A stretch of DNA of 19,764 nt from a bacterium (GTDB lineage Bacteria; Patescibacteriota; Saccharimonadia; Saccharimonadales; Saccharimonadaceae), in NCBI GenBank assembly GCA_030428585.1, contig JAUIDL010000006.1:1-19764 (forward strand). Reading direction: 5' to 3'. The first letter of the stretch is position 1. Every line of letters begins with the position of its first letter. The translations under genes and the position numbers were made by a program. The notes below the pieces were generated by a model. It was not told where the DNA came from, searched no databases, and worked only from the letters and a program-made list of their open reading frames with translations. Positions 1-7,757 of this stretch are shown piece after piece.

Positions 1-744
1 ACTGATGATAATTGGCGTCTTTGGAGTACTGTACTTCAGCGCGTTTTCAATCAAAATCGACATTAATTCGCCTAGCGCGAGCTCATTACCCATAACATAT
101 GAGTTTTTGCGGCTGTGAACCTCAAGCCGTTTCTGCTGAGTTTTAAAGTTCTTTAATACATCATTTAAGATGTCGGGTGTATTAACGCGCTCCATCGTGA
201 TGGCGTCGTAATCGAGTCGAGCAAGTTTCAAGAAGACCTCTGACATATCGATCAGTTTGTTCGCCTCTTCGAGATTACTCTCTAGTAGCTCGCGCGCTTC
301 TTCAATAGTGAGGTTATTGTCACGCAAGGAAACTTCAGTCTCGGTTTTCATCGCCGCGAGTGGCGTGCGTAGTTCGTGACTGACATCGCTCGTGAAGCGT
401 CGCTGTGCATCCAGTGCGCGTTCGATTGGTTCAAGGTTGCGCCGCGCCAAATAGTAACTGCCTGCTCCGCCGGCAACAAAAATAATCACATTGATATAGA
501 ACAGAGACAAGATTAACTGTTCTCCCGCCTGACGCGCTTGGATCAAACGGACCTGGTCACTATCAGTCGGTGGTCCGGTAATAAAATTCAAATCAAATTC
601 TAACAACCCTATCTCAAGGTTTTGCAAACGAGTGCTCAGTTCGTTAATCGAAATTTGATAAATGGCAAAACTAAAAATAAGACTGATGGACATCAGAATT
701 GCTAAATACGCGCTGGTCAAGCGAAACGTGGCGGTATTGAACAT
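1..744 (-). CDS. Sensor histidine kinase, 3' end cut by window edge
   Basis: Membrane sensor kinase that would autophosphorylate on His and pass phosphate to the response regulator encoded just upstream (752-1423). I translated 248 codons from the ATG at 744. A hydrophobic segment lies at about residues 8-30 and a second at about 77-100, with a short roughly 45-residue outer loop between them. Then comes a HisKA H-box, SDVSHELRTPL, with the phospho-acceptor at His123, and an N-box ENALKYS at about 233-239. The G-boxes of the ATPase domain lie beyond base 1, so the gene is truncated by the window and is not known to be broken. The start is 7 bp after the response-regulator stop, so the two are co-transcribed. 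The small extracytoplasmic loop gives no hint of the signal. Confidence 0.93.
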   Translation of the reverse strand, partial: MFNTATFRLTSAYLAILMSISLIFSFAIYQISINELSTRLQNLEIGLLEFDLNFITGPPTDSDQVRLIQARQAGEQLILSLFYINVIIFVAGGAGSYYLARRNLEPIERALDAQRRFTSDVSHELRTPLAAMKTETEVSLRDNNLTIEEARELLESNLEEANKLIDMSEVFLKLARLDYDAITMERVNTPDILNDVLKNFKTQQKRLEVHSRKNSYVMGNELALGELMSILIENALKYSTPKTPIIIS

Positions 745-751
745 GCTGTTA

Positions 752-1423
752 TTATGCCTCTAGCTTGTAGCCGAATCCGCGAACCGTGTGGATGAGCGGA
801 TTCTTAAACGGCGAATCAATTTTGTTGCGTAAATATTTAACGTAGACCTCGACCGTATTTGGTAAGATGTCGGCGTCGTAGTCCCACACGTGACTTATAA
901 TAACATCCTTGCTGAGTGGTCGTCCTTGGTTACGCAGCATATATTCGAGTAAGGCGAACTCTTTACTCGTCAGCTGAATGTCTTTGTCGCCACGCTTGAC
1001 GCTGTAATGTAGAGTATCGAGCGACAAATCACCAGCAGTTAATGTTGTCGCTTGTTGTTCGGCTGGGCGTCGTAGTAATGCGCGGACCCGTGCTAACAAT
1101 TCCTCAAGCGCAAATGGCTTGACTAAATAATCATCGGCACCAGCGTCTAGGCCGATAGCCCGTTCGTTGACGCTACTCATGGCGGTTAAAAATAGAACGG
1201 GAGTGTGAATCTTTTGTTCGCGCATTGCTTTGACAATAGCAACACCGTCGTACTCACCAGGCAGCATGCGATCAATAATAGCTGCATCGTATGGTTCAGT
1301 GGTGGCCATGGCATAACCCTCGTCACCGTCATAGGCGACGTCGACGGCATAGGTTTCTTGCTCTAACACTTTCTTTAGCGCACGAGCAATTTTGTGTTCA
1401 TCCTCGATAACCAATATTCTCAT
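752..1423 (-). CDS. OmpR/PhoB-family response regulator
   Basis: Two-component transcription factor of 223 aa, the usual size for the family. The receiver domain (about 1-120) keeps the acidic pair Glu7/Asp8, the phospho-acceptor Asp51 (IIDRMLP), the switch Thr79 and Lys101 in LVKPF. The C-terminal winged-helix domain (about 128-222) ends in the typical VRGFGYKLE. It is the first gene of an operon with the histidine kinase 7 bp downstream. The ATG lies 7 nt after a TATAAT box and no Shine-Dalgarno is visible, so the message should be leaderless. A tandem repeat with 11-bp period in the -35 region (1445-1463) looks like an OmpR-type site and suggests autoregulation. The family assignment is secure; the target regulon is unknown. 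Confidence 0.97.
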   Translation of the reverse strand: MRILVIEDEHKIARALKKVLEQETYAVDVAYDGDEGYAMATTEPYDAAIIDRMLPGEYDGVAIVKAMREQKIHTPVLFLTAMSSVNERAIGLDAGADDYLVKPFALEELLARVRALLRRPAEQQATTLTAGDLSLDTLHYSVKRGDKDIQLTSKEFALLEYMLRNQGRPLSKDVIISHVWDYDADILPNTVEVYVKYLRNKIDSPFKNPLIHTVRGFGYKLEA

Positions 1424-1430
1424 ACTGATT

Positions 1431-1463
1431 ATTATAGCGCGACTTTGCTGAGAGATTGCTGAG
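1431..1463 (-). promoter_or_regulatory. Response-regulator promoter with tandem repeat
   Basis: On the minus strand a perfect TATAAT (1431-1436) sits 7 nt before the start codon. No good -35 hexamer is present. In its place are two copies of CTCAGCAA (1456-1463 and 1445-1452) with an 11-bp period, one helical turn. OmpR-family activators bind such direct repeats next to weak -35 boxes, so this is a likely autoregulatory site. Confidence 0.65.
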
Positions 1464-1464
1464 G

Positions 1465-1782
1465 TTAGGCCGAAACTGGTTCGTATTGCCGGCTCCAGGC
1501 GTCCATATCCTTCAAAATTGGTAGCAATGCCTCGCCTTTTTCGGTTAACGAGTATTCGCAGCGATTTTCCGATGTCGTCGCAGTTTTGACGATGATCCCC
1601 TCTTTTTCTAGAGAATCGAGCCGTGCAGACAGCGTGCGTGGGTTGATGCCGTCAACCAAATCTTGGACTTGGCAAAAACGGACACTTCGTTCGTTTACGA
1701 AAAATCGCAAAATTTGCGGGGTCCACTTGTCTCCAAGAATTTTCGTCGCTGCTTTGACACAGCCAATTGTCTGCGTATCCAT
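1465..1782 (-). CDS. HxlR-family winged-helix regulator
   Basis: 105-aa DNA-binding regulator of the HxlR type. The N-terminus has the family pattern of a Cys (Cys8) followed by a helix and KW-TPQILRFF. The middle matches the winged helix, with NPRTLSARLDSLEKEGII as recognition helix and wing entry, and the end has YSLTEKGEALLPIL. HxlR proteins usually sense oxidants, quinones or aldehydes and often control a neighbouring oxidoreductase, which fits the FAD-linked oxidase starting 47 bp upstream on the same strand. Cys8 could be a redox sensor; that is inference. The gene has its own promoter and the ATG is 8 nt from the -10 box, so the mRNA is probably leaderless. Confidence 0.92.
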   Translation of the reverse strand: MDTQTIGCVKAATKILGDKWTPQILRFFVNERSVRFCQVQDLVDGINPRTLSARLDSLEKEGIIVKTATTSENRCEYSLTEKGEALLPILKDMDAWSRQYEPVSA

Positions 1783-1783
1783 A

Positions 1784-1819
1784 TACTAATACTATACATT
1801 ATCTAGTAAAAATAGTCAA
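1784..1819 (-). promoter_or_regulatory. HxlR-gene promoter with overlapping dyad
   Basis: Minus-strand TTGACT (1814-1819), 17-bp spacer, TATAGT (1791-1796), then the ATG 8 nt later. The forward motif TACTA occurs at 1784-1788 and 1790-1794, and its complement TAGTA at 1804-1808, so a small inverted repeat covers the -10 box. HxlR proteins bind short A/T-rich dyads, so this may be the regulator's own operator. Confidence 0.7.
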
Positions 1820-1829
1820 AAATTTGCGG

Positions 1830-3494
1830 TTATCGAATCAGGCCTTTGTGATTCTCTGTTCGAATATGCTCCATACTGTAGTCCCATGATGCATCGGTCT
1901 TTTTGTGAGGATTAAAGATGTTTTGCGGATCAAAAATGTCTTTCAATTCTTTAAAAATCTGATAGACGTTGTCGCCAAACACGGCTGGTAGCCACGGACC
2001 ACGGACCATGCCATCGTTGTGTTCGCCGGCCATCGTGCCGTTGTATTGGAGGACAATCGGAATCAGTTCGCGCATCACTGGCTCGAGTTTTGCCTGATCC
2101 TTTTCATGGACGATGTCCATCAAGGGAATGATATGAAAATTGCCGTCACCAAAATGACCAGCCAGCGTTGCGGGTAGTTTGTATTTACGAATGATCCGGC
2201 GCACTTTTGGCAAGAATTGTGGCAAATATTTTGGCTGTACCGTCATGTCGTCGATAAATGGTGAGGCATATTTGTCTTTGACTCGGTTACGCAGGAGCGC
2301 GAGCGATGCGCGGCGGATTGCCCAAAACGGTGCGCTCGCCTCTTCATCGCCTTCGATATCCATGCGGAGTTTGAACGGTTTCAGATCTTCGGCCATTTTG
2401 CCGATTTTTTTATAGACCTCGTCTTTCGTTTCACCCTCAAACTCGATCATCAGGACAATATTTGGCAGGTGGGCTTTAAATTTTGCAACGGTGCGAAGGA
2501 GCCAAGCTTGTTGCTTTAGCCATTCCTTGGTGCCCATTTGTTTGCGGAACTGGGTAAAGTATTTAACGCCCAAGTTAAAGGTAATATCGTCAAAGCCTTC
2601 GAATGTCGAGGGCTGGTGTTTCATAACCTTGGCGATGATGTCGCCAAGCTTCTTATCTGATTTGACATACGCCAGCAATAGCCCGGTATGTTTCGGCGCA
2701 GGCAGATTCTCGATTTTAAGGTCGGTGATGACGCCGAGTGTCCCTTGGCTGCCGCTCAAGACTCGAGTCAGGTCAAAAATGCCCGTTTCGCGGTCCCATG
2801 TGTCCCACAGACTGTAGCCCATCGAATTTTTGTTGACTTTGGGCCGAGCGTTTTTGATCAGGTCATAATTATTCTCAATCAACTCGTAGACACTTTTATA
2901 TAGGCGGCCTTCAAAGGTGTTCTGTTTCATTTTTTGGTCGAGTTGTTTTTTATTGAGCGGTACGACAGTATACGATTTGCCGTCAGCCAACACGACATTC
3001 ATAGCGCGGACCCAGCGTTCGGTGTTACCGAAGCGCAGCGATTGTTCGCCGCCTGCGTTGTTGCCGACCATGCCGCCAATCGTGCAGAGCGCTCGGCTAG
3101 CCGGCGCAGACCCGAGCATGTACCCATGTTTCTTTAAAAGCGGATCGATATCGCGGACGTAGACGCCCGGATCGGTATGCAGAATCGATCCTTCTAGACC
3201 ATGTATCTTGTTGAAGTACTTTGTCATATCCAGAACAATCGAGTTCCCAATAGCGGCCCCGGACATATCAGTCCCAGCGGCTCGAGGGGTGATTCCGAGT
3301 GTTGGATAATTGCTTTTGTTCTTGGCAACAAAACTGACGATTTTTTCGACATCTTTCGTATTCTTTGGCTGGAGGACGACGTCCGGTTGCATTTCATAAA
3401 TACTGGCGTCGCGGCTGTAGTCACTACGACGTTTCGGATCGGTGATAACAGCACCGCTGATCAGCTTGGCGAGTTGTTGGTTAATCTCTTGCAT
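1830..3494 (-). CDS. FAD-linked oxidase (GlcD / D-lactate dehydrogenase type)
   Basis: 554-aa flavoprotein of the PCMH-type FAD-binding superfamily, probably oxidising a 2-hydroxy acid such as glycolate or D-lactate. The FAD-binding half (about 36-230) shows AAGTDMSG at 72-79 and a GGMVGNNAGG loop near residue 140. The C-terminal half has HFGDGNFH at 447-454, the metal/substrate motif of the family. The usual GEHGxG is GEHNDG here (490-495), a variant. No signal peptide, membrane segment or iron-sulphur ligand cluster is visible. The start at 3494 follows a TATAGT box by 8 nt and lacks a Shine-Dalgarno, so the mRNA is probably leaderless. The HxlR gene follows 47 bp downstream and may respond to the same chemistry. 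The exact substrate cannot be read from sequence. Confidence 0.9.
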   Translation of the reverse strand: MQEINQQLAKLISGAVITDPKRRSDYSRDASIYEMQPDVVLQPKNTKDVEKIVSFVAKNKSNYPTLGITPRAAGTDMSGAAIGNSIVLDMTKYFNKIHGLEGSILHTDPGVYVRDIDPLLKKHGYMLGSAPASRALCTIGGMVGNNAGGEQSLRFGNTERWVRAMNVVLADGKSYTVVPLNKKQLDQKMKQNTFEGRLYKSVYELIENNYDLIKNARPKVNKNSMGYSLWDTWDRETGIFDLTRVLSGSQGTLGVITDLKIENLPAPKHTGLLLAYVKSDKKLGDIIAKVMKHQPSTFEGFDDITFNLGVKYFTQFRKQMGTKEWLKQQAWLLRTVAKFKAHLPNIVLMIEFEGETKDEVYKKIGKMAEDLKPFKLRMDIEGDEEASAPFWAIRRASLALLRNRVKDKYASPFIDDMTVQPKYLPQFLPKVRRIIRKYKLPATLAGHFGDGNFHIIPLMDIVHEKDQAKLEPVMRELIPIVLQYNGTMAGEHNDGMVRGPWLPAVFGDNVYQIFKELKDIFDPQNIFNPHKKTDASWDYSMEHIRTENHKGLIR

Positions 3495-3502
3495 ATGCCC
3501 CT

Positions 3503-3532
3503 ACTATACGGCAAGCACAAGCAGATTGTCGA
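3503..3532 (-). promoter_or_regulatory. Oxidase promoter
   Basis: Minus-strand TCGACA (3527-3532), 18-bp spacer, TATAGT (3503-3508), then ATG after 8 nt. TCGACA matches five of six bases of the -35 consensus. The 14 bp from the -10 box through the start of transcription (3495-3508) are identical to a promoter upstream of dnaX (12431-12444). Confidence 0.72.
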
Positions 3533-3560
3533 GTTCTGAGAGAACTGAGGCGAATACGTG

Positions 3561-3566
3561 TATAAT
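3561..3566 (+). promoter_or_regulatory. -10 box of the AI-2E-type gene
   Basis: A perfect TATAAT lies 7 nt before the ATG at 3574, with no Shine-Dalgarno. The expected -35 position has no good hexamer but holds CTGAG AGAA CTGAG (3536-3549), resembling the repeat at the response-regulator promoter. Confidence 0.65.
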
Positions 3567-3573
3567 ACACAGT

Positions 3574-4701
3574 ATGAAGACACGGATTGATATCGATACA
3601 CGAACTTTTGTGCGGTTTTGGCTGGTGGTTATTGCCTTCGGCCTCGTGTTATACGCTATCAATCTCGCCACGGTCGGCTTAATTATCTTAGGCCTCTCAT
3701 TGATTCTGGCGATGGCGCTAAACCGACCAGTTTCACGACTTGCACGACGATTGCCAGGGAAAAGTCGAGTTGGTGCAACCGCGATTGCCTATCTTGCTGT
3801 CATTGGAGTACTAACGGCCGTATTAGTCTTGATTGTGCCGCCAATTGTCCAGCAGACGGCTGGATTTGTGCAAAGTATCCCGAATATTGTTAATGGCACA
3901 TTAGAACAGTCGGAAGAGCTGCGCAACGTCGTCGCCGAGTATAATCTTGAGCCGCAACTTGACGCAGCGCTCGGTTCAATTCAAAACAGCGCCTCGAGTT
4001 GGGCGGGTAATGTTGGGTCGAATCTGATTGCCGGTATTGGGTCGTTCTTTAGCTTTGTCGCTGGGGTGATCTTGGTGCTGGTATTGACGTTCTTGATGTT
4101 GGTCGAAGGACCTGTTTGGATGAAGCGAATTTGGGGGCTCTACACCTCCAAAACAATCATGGAAAAACACAAGCGAGTCGCGGGCAAGATTTATAACGTG
4201 TTTACCGGATATGTCACTGGGCAACTGACGGTATCACTGCTTGGTTCACTGGCGGCGGGTATGGCGGTGTTCATTATCTCGCTGATTTTCCCCTCAGTGC
4301 CAGGCGCGTTGGCCTTTCCGACAGCGGCGATTACCTTTATCATGTCGTTGATTCCGATGTTTGGGGCGACTATTGGCGGTATTATTATTACGACTCTCCT
4401 CGCCTTTAACAGCATTCCAGCAGCGATTGTTTATGCGATTTACTTCGTTGTCTACCAACAAGTTGAAAATAACTTTATCGCCCCACACATCCAGGCGCGC
4501 CGCATCGAGTTGTCGGCACTCGCCGTGCTGGCGGCGGTGACCGTTGGATTGTACATGTTCGGTATCCTCGGAGGTATTATTGCCATTCCGATTGCCGGAT
4601 CAATTCGGGTGTTGTTGAACGAGTACCTTGATGACGCGAAGAAGCGTCGCGAAGAGTCAAGCGACTCGTCGAAAAAGCCACGCAAGAAAGTTGCGGCTTA
4701 G
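3574..4701 (+). CDS. AI-2E family (PerM-like) membrane transporter
   Basis: 375-aa polytopic membrane protein of the AI-2E/PerM family. N-terminal hydrophobic segments (about 15-60 and 75-100) are followed by a soluble stretch (about 110-160) and then several membrane helices containing TGYVTGQLTVSLLG, IPMFGATIG and VYQQVENNFIAPHIQ, all typical family signatures. The tail is Lys/Ser-rich and cytoplasmic. The family name comes from a proposed autoinducer-2 exporter, but members also act as ion antiporters or have no assigned substrate, so function here is open. The reading frame extends 44 codons further upstream, but that would run through the promoter; the ATG at 3574, 7 nt after TATAAT, is chosen. 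Its stop codon overlaps the convergent cysS stop in the shared bases TTAG. Confidence 0.93.
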   Translation: MKTRIDIDTRTFVRFWLVVIAFGLVLYAINLATVGLIILGLSLILAMALNRPVSRLARRLPGKSRVGATAIAYLAVIGVLTAVLVLIVPPIVQQTAGFVQSIPNIVNGTLEQSEELRNVVAEYNLEPQLDAALGSIQNSASSWAGNVGSNLIAGIGSFFSFVAGVILVLVLTFLMLVEGPVWMKRIWGLYTSKTIMEKHKRVAGKIYNVFTGYVTGQLTVSLLGSLAAGMAVFIISLIFPSVPGALAFPTAAITFIMSLIPMFGATIGGIIITTLLAFNSIPAAIVYAIYFVVYQQVENNFIAPHIQARRIELSALAVLAAVTVGLYMFGILGGIIAIPIAGSIRVLLNEYLDDAKKRREESSDSSKKPRKKVAA

Positions 4702-6143
4702 CTCGAGTATTCCCAAACAGTTCCACTAGCGGTGTCGCGAAGTGTGATGCCGCTTTTTTCGATGGCGTCGCGAAGTTTGTCTGACTCCGCCCAGTCCTTG
4801 TCATCGCGTGCTCGTTCACGCTGCAGGATGTCTTGTTTCAAGTCATCACTGATGTCAGGCGTTGATTGTAACAGGTTCAGACCGAGGAGATCATCGACTG
4901 CCTCGACGGCCGTTAGTAAGGCGTGGCGATCAATAGCATCAATCGATCCTTGCTCGATAGCAGTAAAGGCTTCATCGACAAGCCGAAGTGCCGCTGGTGT
5001 ATCAAGATCGTTCGCGAGTGCTTCTTTGAGTGCGCCAGCCAGTGCTCGAGGGGCTTTTGGTCGTCCAGACGCCTCATCAATCGTATCGTGGATTTGGTGG
5101 CGCAATGCGGCGATATTACGCCAGTGGAGTAAGCGGTGCTTGGCTGCGTCGAGGGCTTCGAAGGTAAAGTTGCCTTCGTTTCGGTAATGTCCTTGCAAGA
5201 CAAAGAGGCGGAAATCGAGCGGGCTGTAGCCCTTGTCATCCAAATCATCAAGCGTGTAGCCATTGTCGAGTGACTTGCTAATTTTTGTGCCGTCAACTTT
5301 CATGTGGTTGTTGTGGAGCCAGAATCGAGAGAAAAGTTCACCCGTTGCGGCTTCGGACTGGGCGATTTCATTGGTGTGGTGGACCGGGATGTGGTCGATG
5401 CCGCCAGTGTGGATGTCGATGGTATTGCCCAGAATCGTCATCGCCATAGCGGAACATTCCAGGTGCCAACCAGGAAAACCTGGGTGCTCGGTTTCATCAT
5501 CAGTCAGATCATTTGGAGTCGGCCACTCCATGTCGCGTTTTTCGCCCGCTGGGGTAAATTTCCAGAGCGCAAAGTCGCTGCTATTTCGTTTCTCTGGGTT
5601 ATATTCGACGCGTGCACCAGCTTGTTGAGCGTCAACGTGTAATCCGGCGAATTCATCGTACGTCGGAAATTTCGCTGTATCAAAGTAAATGCCGTCACTG
5701 ATTTGGTAGGTATAGCCGCGCTTTTTCAGCGTACGGACTAGTTCGAGTTGTTCGGTAATAAAATCAGTAGCTTTAGTAATGTGGGTTGGCTGGATTAGAT
5801 TCAGACGGTGCATGCCCTCGAGGAAATCGTCTGTGTAAAACTGAGCGACTTCCCATGCGGTCTTGCCTTCCCGGCGAGCGCCTTTTTCGAGCTTGTCTTC
5901 GCCGTCATCAGCATCGCTGACCAAGTGTCCAACGTCGGTGATATTCATCACGCGGTCGACGGACAGTTCGTGTGCGGACAATGTGCGGTCTAATGTATCC
6001 CAGTAGATATACGCAACCCAGTTGCCGACGTGTAAATAATTGTAAACGGTTGGCCCACAAGTATACAGTGAGACGCGGCCAGCGATTTCTGGCGCGAACG
6101 GTTCGACCGACTTGGTCAGTTGGTTATGAAATTGCAGTGGCAT
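4698..6143 (-). CDS. cysS: Cysteinyl-tRNA synthetase
   Basis: Charges tRNA-Cys with cysteine in the cytoplasm; 481 aa, normal for class I CysRS. The class I HIGH motif appears as HVGN (38-41) and the KMSKS loop as KISKS (287-291). The zinc/cysteine site is present: Cys29 in YTCGPTVYN, Cys230 in WHLECSAM, and a His and Glu259 in VHHTNE. The canonical DIHGGG and FPHHENE signatures are altered to DIHTGG and PVHHTNE, a variant I associate with CPR lineages. The gene overlaps the end of the DHH-protein gene by 20 bp and has no promoter of its own, so it is the last gene of that operon. Its stop overlaps the convergent membrane-protein stop. Confidence 0.98.
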   Translation of the reverse strand: MPLQFHNQLTKSVEPFAPEIAGRVSLYTCGPTVYNYLHVGNWVAYIYWDTLDRTLSAHELSVDRVMNITDVGHLVSDADDGEDKLEKGARREGKTAWEVAQFYTDDFLEGMHRLNLIQPTHITKATDFITEQLELVRTLKKRGYTYQISDGIYFDTAKFPTYDEFAGLHVDAQQAGARVEYNPEKRNSSDFALWKFTPAGEKRDMEWPTPNDLTDDETEHPGFPGWHLECSAMAMTILGNTIDIHTGGIDHIPVHHTNEIAQSEAATGELFSRFWLHNNHMKVDGTKISKSLDNGYTLDDLDDKGYSPLDFRLFVLQGHYRNEGNFTFEALDAAKHRLLHWRNIAALRHQIHDTIDEASGRPKAPRALAGALKEALANDLDTPAALRLVDEAFTAIEQGSIDAIDRHALLTAVEAVDDLLGLNLLQSTPDISDDLKQDILQRERARDDKDWAESDKLRDAIEKSGITLRDTASGTVWEYSS

Positions 6144-7122
6144 AGTCGGTGCTCGCTTTGTCGCTGGCGTTAATTAATTCGTTCAGAATTTTTTCGTATT
6201 CATCGTAGACTTTGAAGCCGGCTGAATACTCGTGTCCCCCGCCGCCAAAATAGCCAGCGATGTGGTGCGCAATCGGAACGTTTGAGCGGATTTTTCCGGT
6301 CAACTTACCATCAGGGTAAGTTTTGATGGCCACGGCGACTTCTACCGTATCAACCAGACGCATTTCGTCCAGAACGAGGATGCTCGGATTGTAACGATCG
6401 CTATACTGCTCGATGTCTTCCCAAGGGATGTGGACAGTCGCTAGTTTACCTTCGACGTGGTATTGAATTCGTTCAATCAATTCGCCCTTATAGTGCAAGA
6501 TATCGGCCGGTTTCTTCATGTATTCGCGACGGCGCGATTCGATGGTTGAGGGAACGGCGCCCAAGGCGACTAAATCGGCGGCAACTTGGTAGCTACGTGC
6601 GTCGGTCGCTGGCGTCGTTAGGCCAAGGCTATCGGCTTGAATTGAAATAAAGAGGAGTTCGGCGATGTCTGGGGTGATTTCCCATGCTTGTTGTTTGGCT
6701 AGGTCGTAAATCACTTGACCTGTTGCGACAGCGCTTTCGTCTAAAACGCTATCATGAGCAAACGGTAACTCCTCTCCCATTTCTTGGTGGTGGTCGATGA
6801 CGACAACCGGATGGTGTTCCAGAAAATGGCGAACACCGTCGTATTCGAGCATCTTTGTTAGTAATAATTCACTATTGGTGTCGACAAAAATTGCTAGATC
6901 GGCGTCGTACGGCCAATCTTTGACGACTCGGTCCCAGCCAGGAATATAATACAGGTATTTTGGAATGTCGATGGCACAAAACAGCACAACTTCTTTGCCG
7001 GCGTTACCAAGCAGTGCTTCCAGCGCCAGCGCACTCGAAAGACTGTCACCATCCGGATTTTCGGCCTGGACAATGACAATTTTGCGGGCATCCGCCAACC
7101 GGGCTGTAATTGATTCAAACAT
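6124..7122 (-). CDS. DHH/DHHA1 phosphoesterase, NrnA-like
   Basis: 332-aa metal-dependent phosphoesterase of the DHH superfamily, most like NrnA/RecJ-type enzymes that degrade oligoribonucleotides or cyclic dinucleotides. Motif I is AENPDGDSLSS (about 20-30), where a Glu stands in place of the usual His of HxNPDGD. Motif II is IFVDTNS, motif III VVIDHHQ, and motif IV DESAVATG. The C-terminal DHHA1 domain carries GGGGHEYSAGF. The His-to-Glu change in a metal-ligand motif is unusual and could shift metal use or substrate. The gene lies 18 bp after recR, overlaps cysS by 20 bp, and also has a TACAAT box 7 nt before its ATG inside the recR 3' end, so it may also be expressed on its own as a leaderless message. 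Confidence 0.92.
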   Translation of the reverse strand: MFESITARLADARKIVIVQAENPDGDSLSSALALEALLGNAGKEVVLFCAIDIPKYLYYIPGWDRVVKDWPYDADLAIFVDTNSELLLTKMLEYDGVRHFLEHHPVVVIDHHQEMGEELPFAHDSVLDESAVATGQVIYDLAKQQAWEITPDIAELLFISIQADSLGLTTPATDARSYQVAADLVALGAVPSTIESRRREYMKKPADILHYKGELIERIQYHVEGKLATVHIPWEDIEQYSDRYNPSILVLDEMRLVDTVEVAVAIKTYPDGKLTGKIRSNVPIAHHIAGYFGGGGHEYSAGFKVYDEYEKILNELINASDKASTDYATAIS

Positions 7123-7129
7123 TACATTT

Positions 7130-7135
7130 ATTGTA
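7130..7135 (-). promoter_or_regulatory. Candidate internal -10 box for the DHH gene
   Basis: Minus-strand TACAAT 7 nt before the ATG at 7122, just downstream of the recR stop. No convincing -35 is present, and the start has no Shine-Dalgarno, matching the leaderless arrangement seen elsewhere in the window. Confidence 0.45.
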
Positions 7136-7140
7136 GCAGA

Positions 7141-7755
7141 TTACAGACTACGCCGTCCTTCAAGCGCATGTGACAACGTAATCTGATCCGCGTATTCGAG
7201 GTCGACGCCAACCGGAATGCCGCGCGCGAGACGGCTCATCGTCACCTCGACGCCAGCATCGCGCAGGTATTTTTGTAGAAACAATGCGGTTGACTCACCT
7301 TCAACACTAGCGTTGGTAGCGATAATAATTTCTTCGACACTATCTTTTTTGATGCGGTCGAGTAGTTCGGGAATGTGGAGTTGCTCTGGCCCCACGCCGT
7401 CAATCGGACTGATTGCTCCGCCGAGGACGTGGTACGTGCCTTTGAATTGACCGGTTCGCTCGATGGCGACAATGTCGAGGGGCTCTTCAACGACGGCAAT
7501 CAATGTTTTGTCACGGTCACTGTCGGTATAGAGGGGCGAGATGTCTTGGTCGGCGTCAATCAGGGCAAACGTCACCGGACAGGTCTTCACCTGATGGTGG
7601 ATGTCGTGAATGGCGTTGGCTAATGAATCATTGATGCGTTGCTCTGCCCGCAGCAAATAATAGGCGTAGCGTTCGGCAGTACGCGAACCAACACCCGGTA
7701 GTCTGCCGAGTTCATCGATCAATTTTTCGAGGGCTGCGGGCAGCAAACGCGCCAC
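7141..7755 (-). CDS. recR: Recombination mediator RecR without its zinc finger
   Basis: RecR loads RecA at gaps with RecO/RecF; 204 aa, normal length. The N-terminal helix-hairpin-helix is LPGVGSRTAE (19-28). The Toprim domain begins at about 84 (LIAVVEEP, then VLGGAISPIDGVGP) and ends with RLARGIPVG. The region between (about 56-83) is where RecR normally carries a four-cysteine zinc finger. Only the first cysteine (Cys59) is left; the others are replaced by non-ligands although segment length is kept. The start is GTG, 2 bp after the ybaB stop, so the two are translationally coupled, matching the widespread ybaB-recR pairing. Confidence 0.96.
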   Translation of the reverse strand: MARLLPAALEKLIDELGRLPGVGSRTAERYAYYLLRAEQRINDSLANAIHDIHHQVKTCPVTFALIDADQDISPLYTDSDRDKTLIAVVEEPLDIVAIERTGQFKGTYHVLGGAISPIDGVGPEQLHIPELLDRIKKDSVEEIIIATNASVEGESTALFLQKYLRDAGVEVTMSRLARGIPVGVDLEYADQITLSHALEGRRSL

Positions 7756-7757
7756 GG

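Noticed and set aside
3442..3573. Longer start of the AI-2E protein
   Set aside because: It would place the promoter and the divergent oxidase start inside the gene; ATG 3574 fits both the -10 position and the protein.
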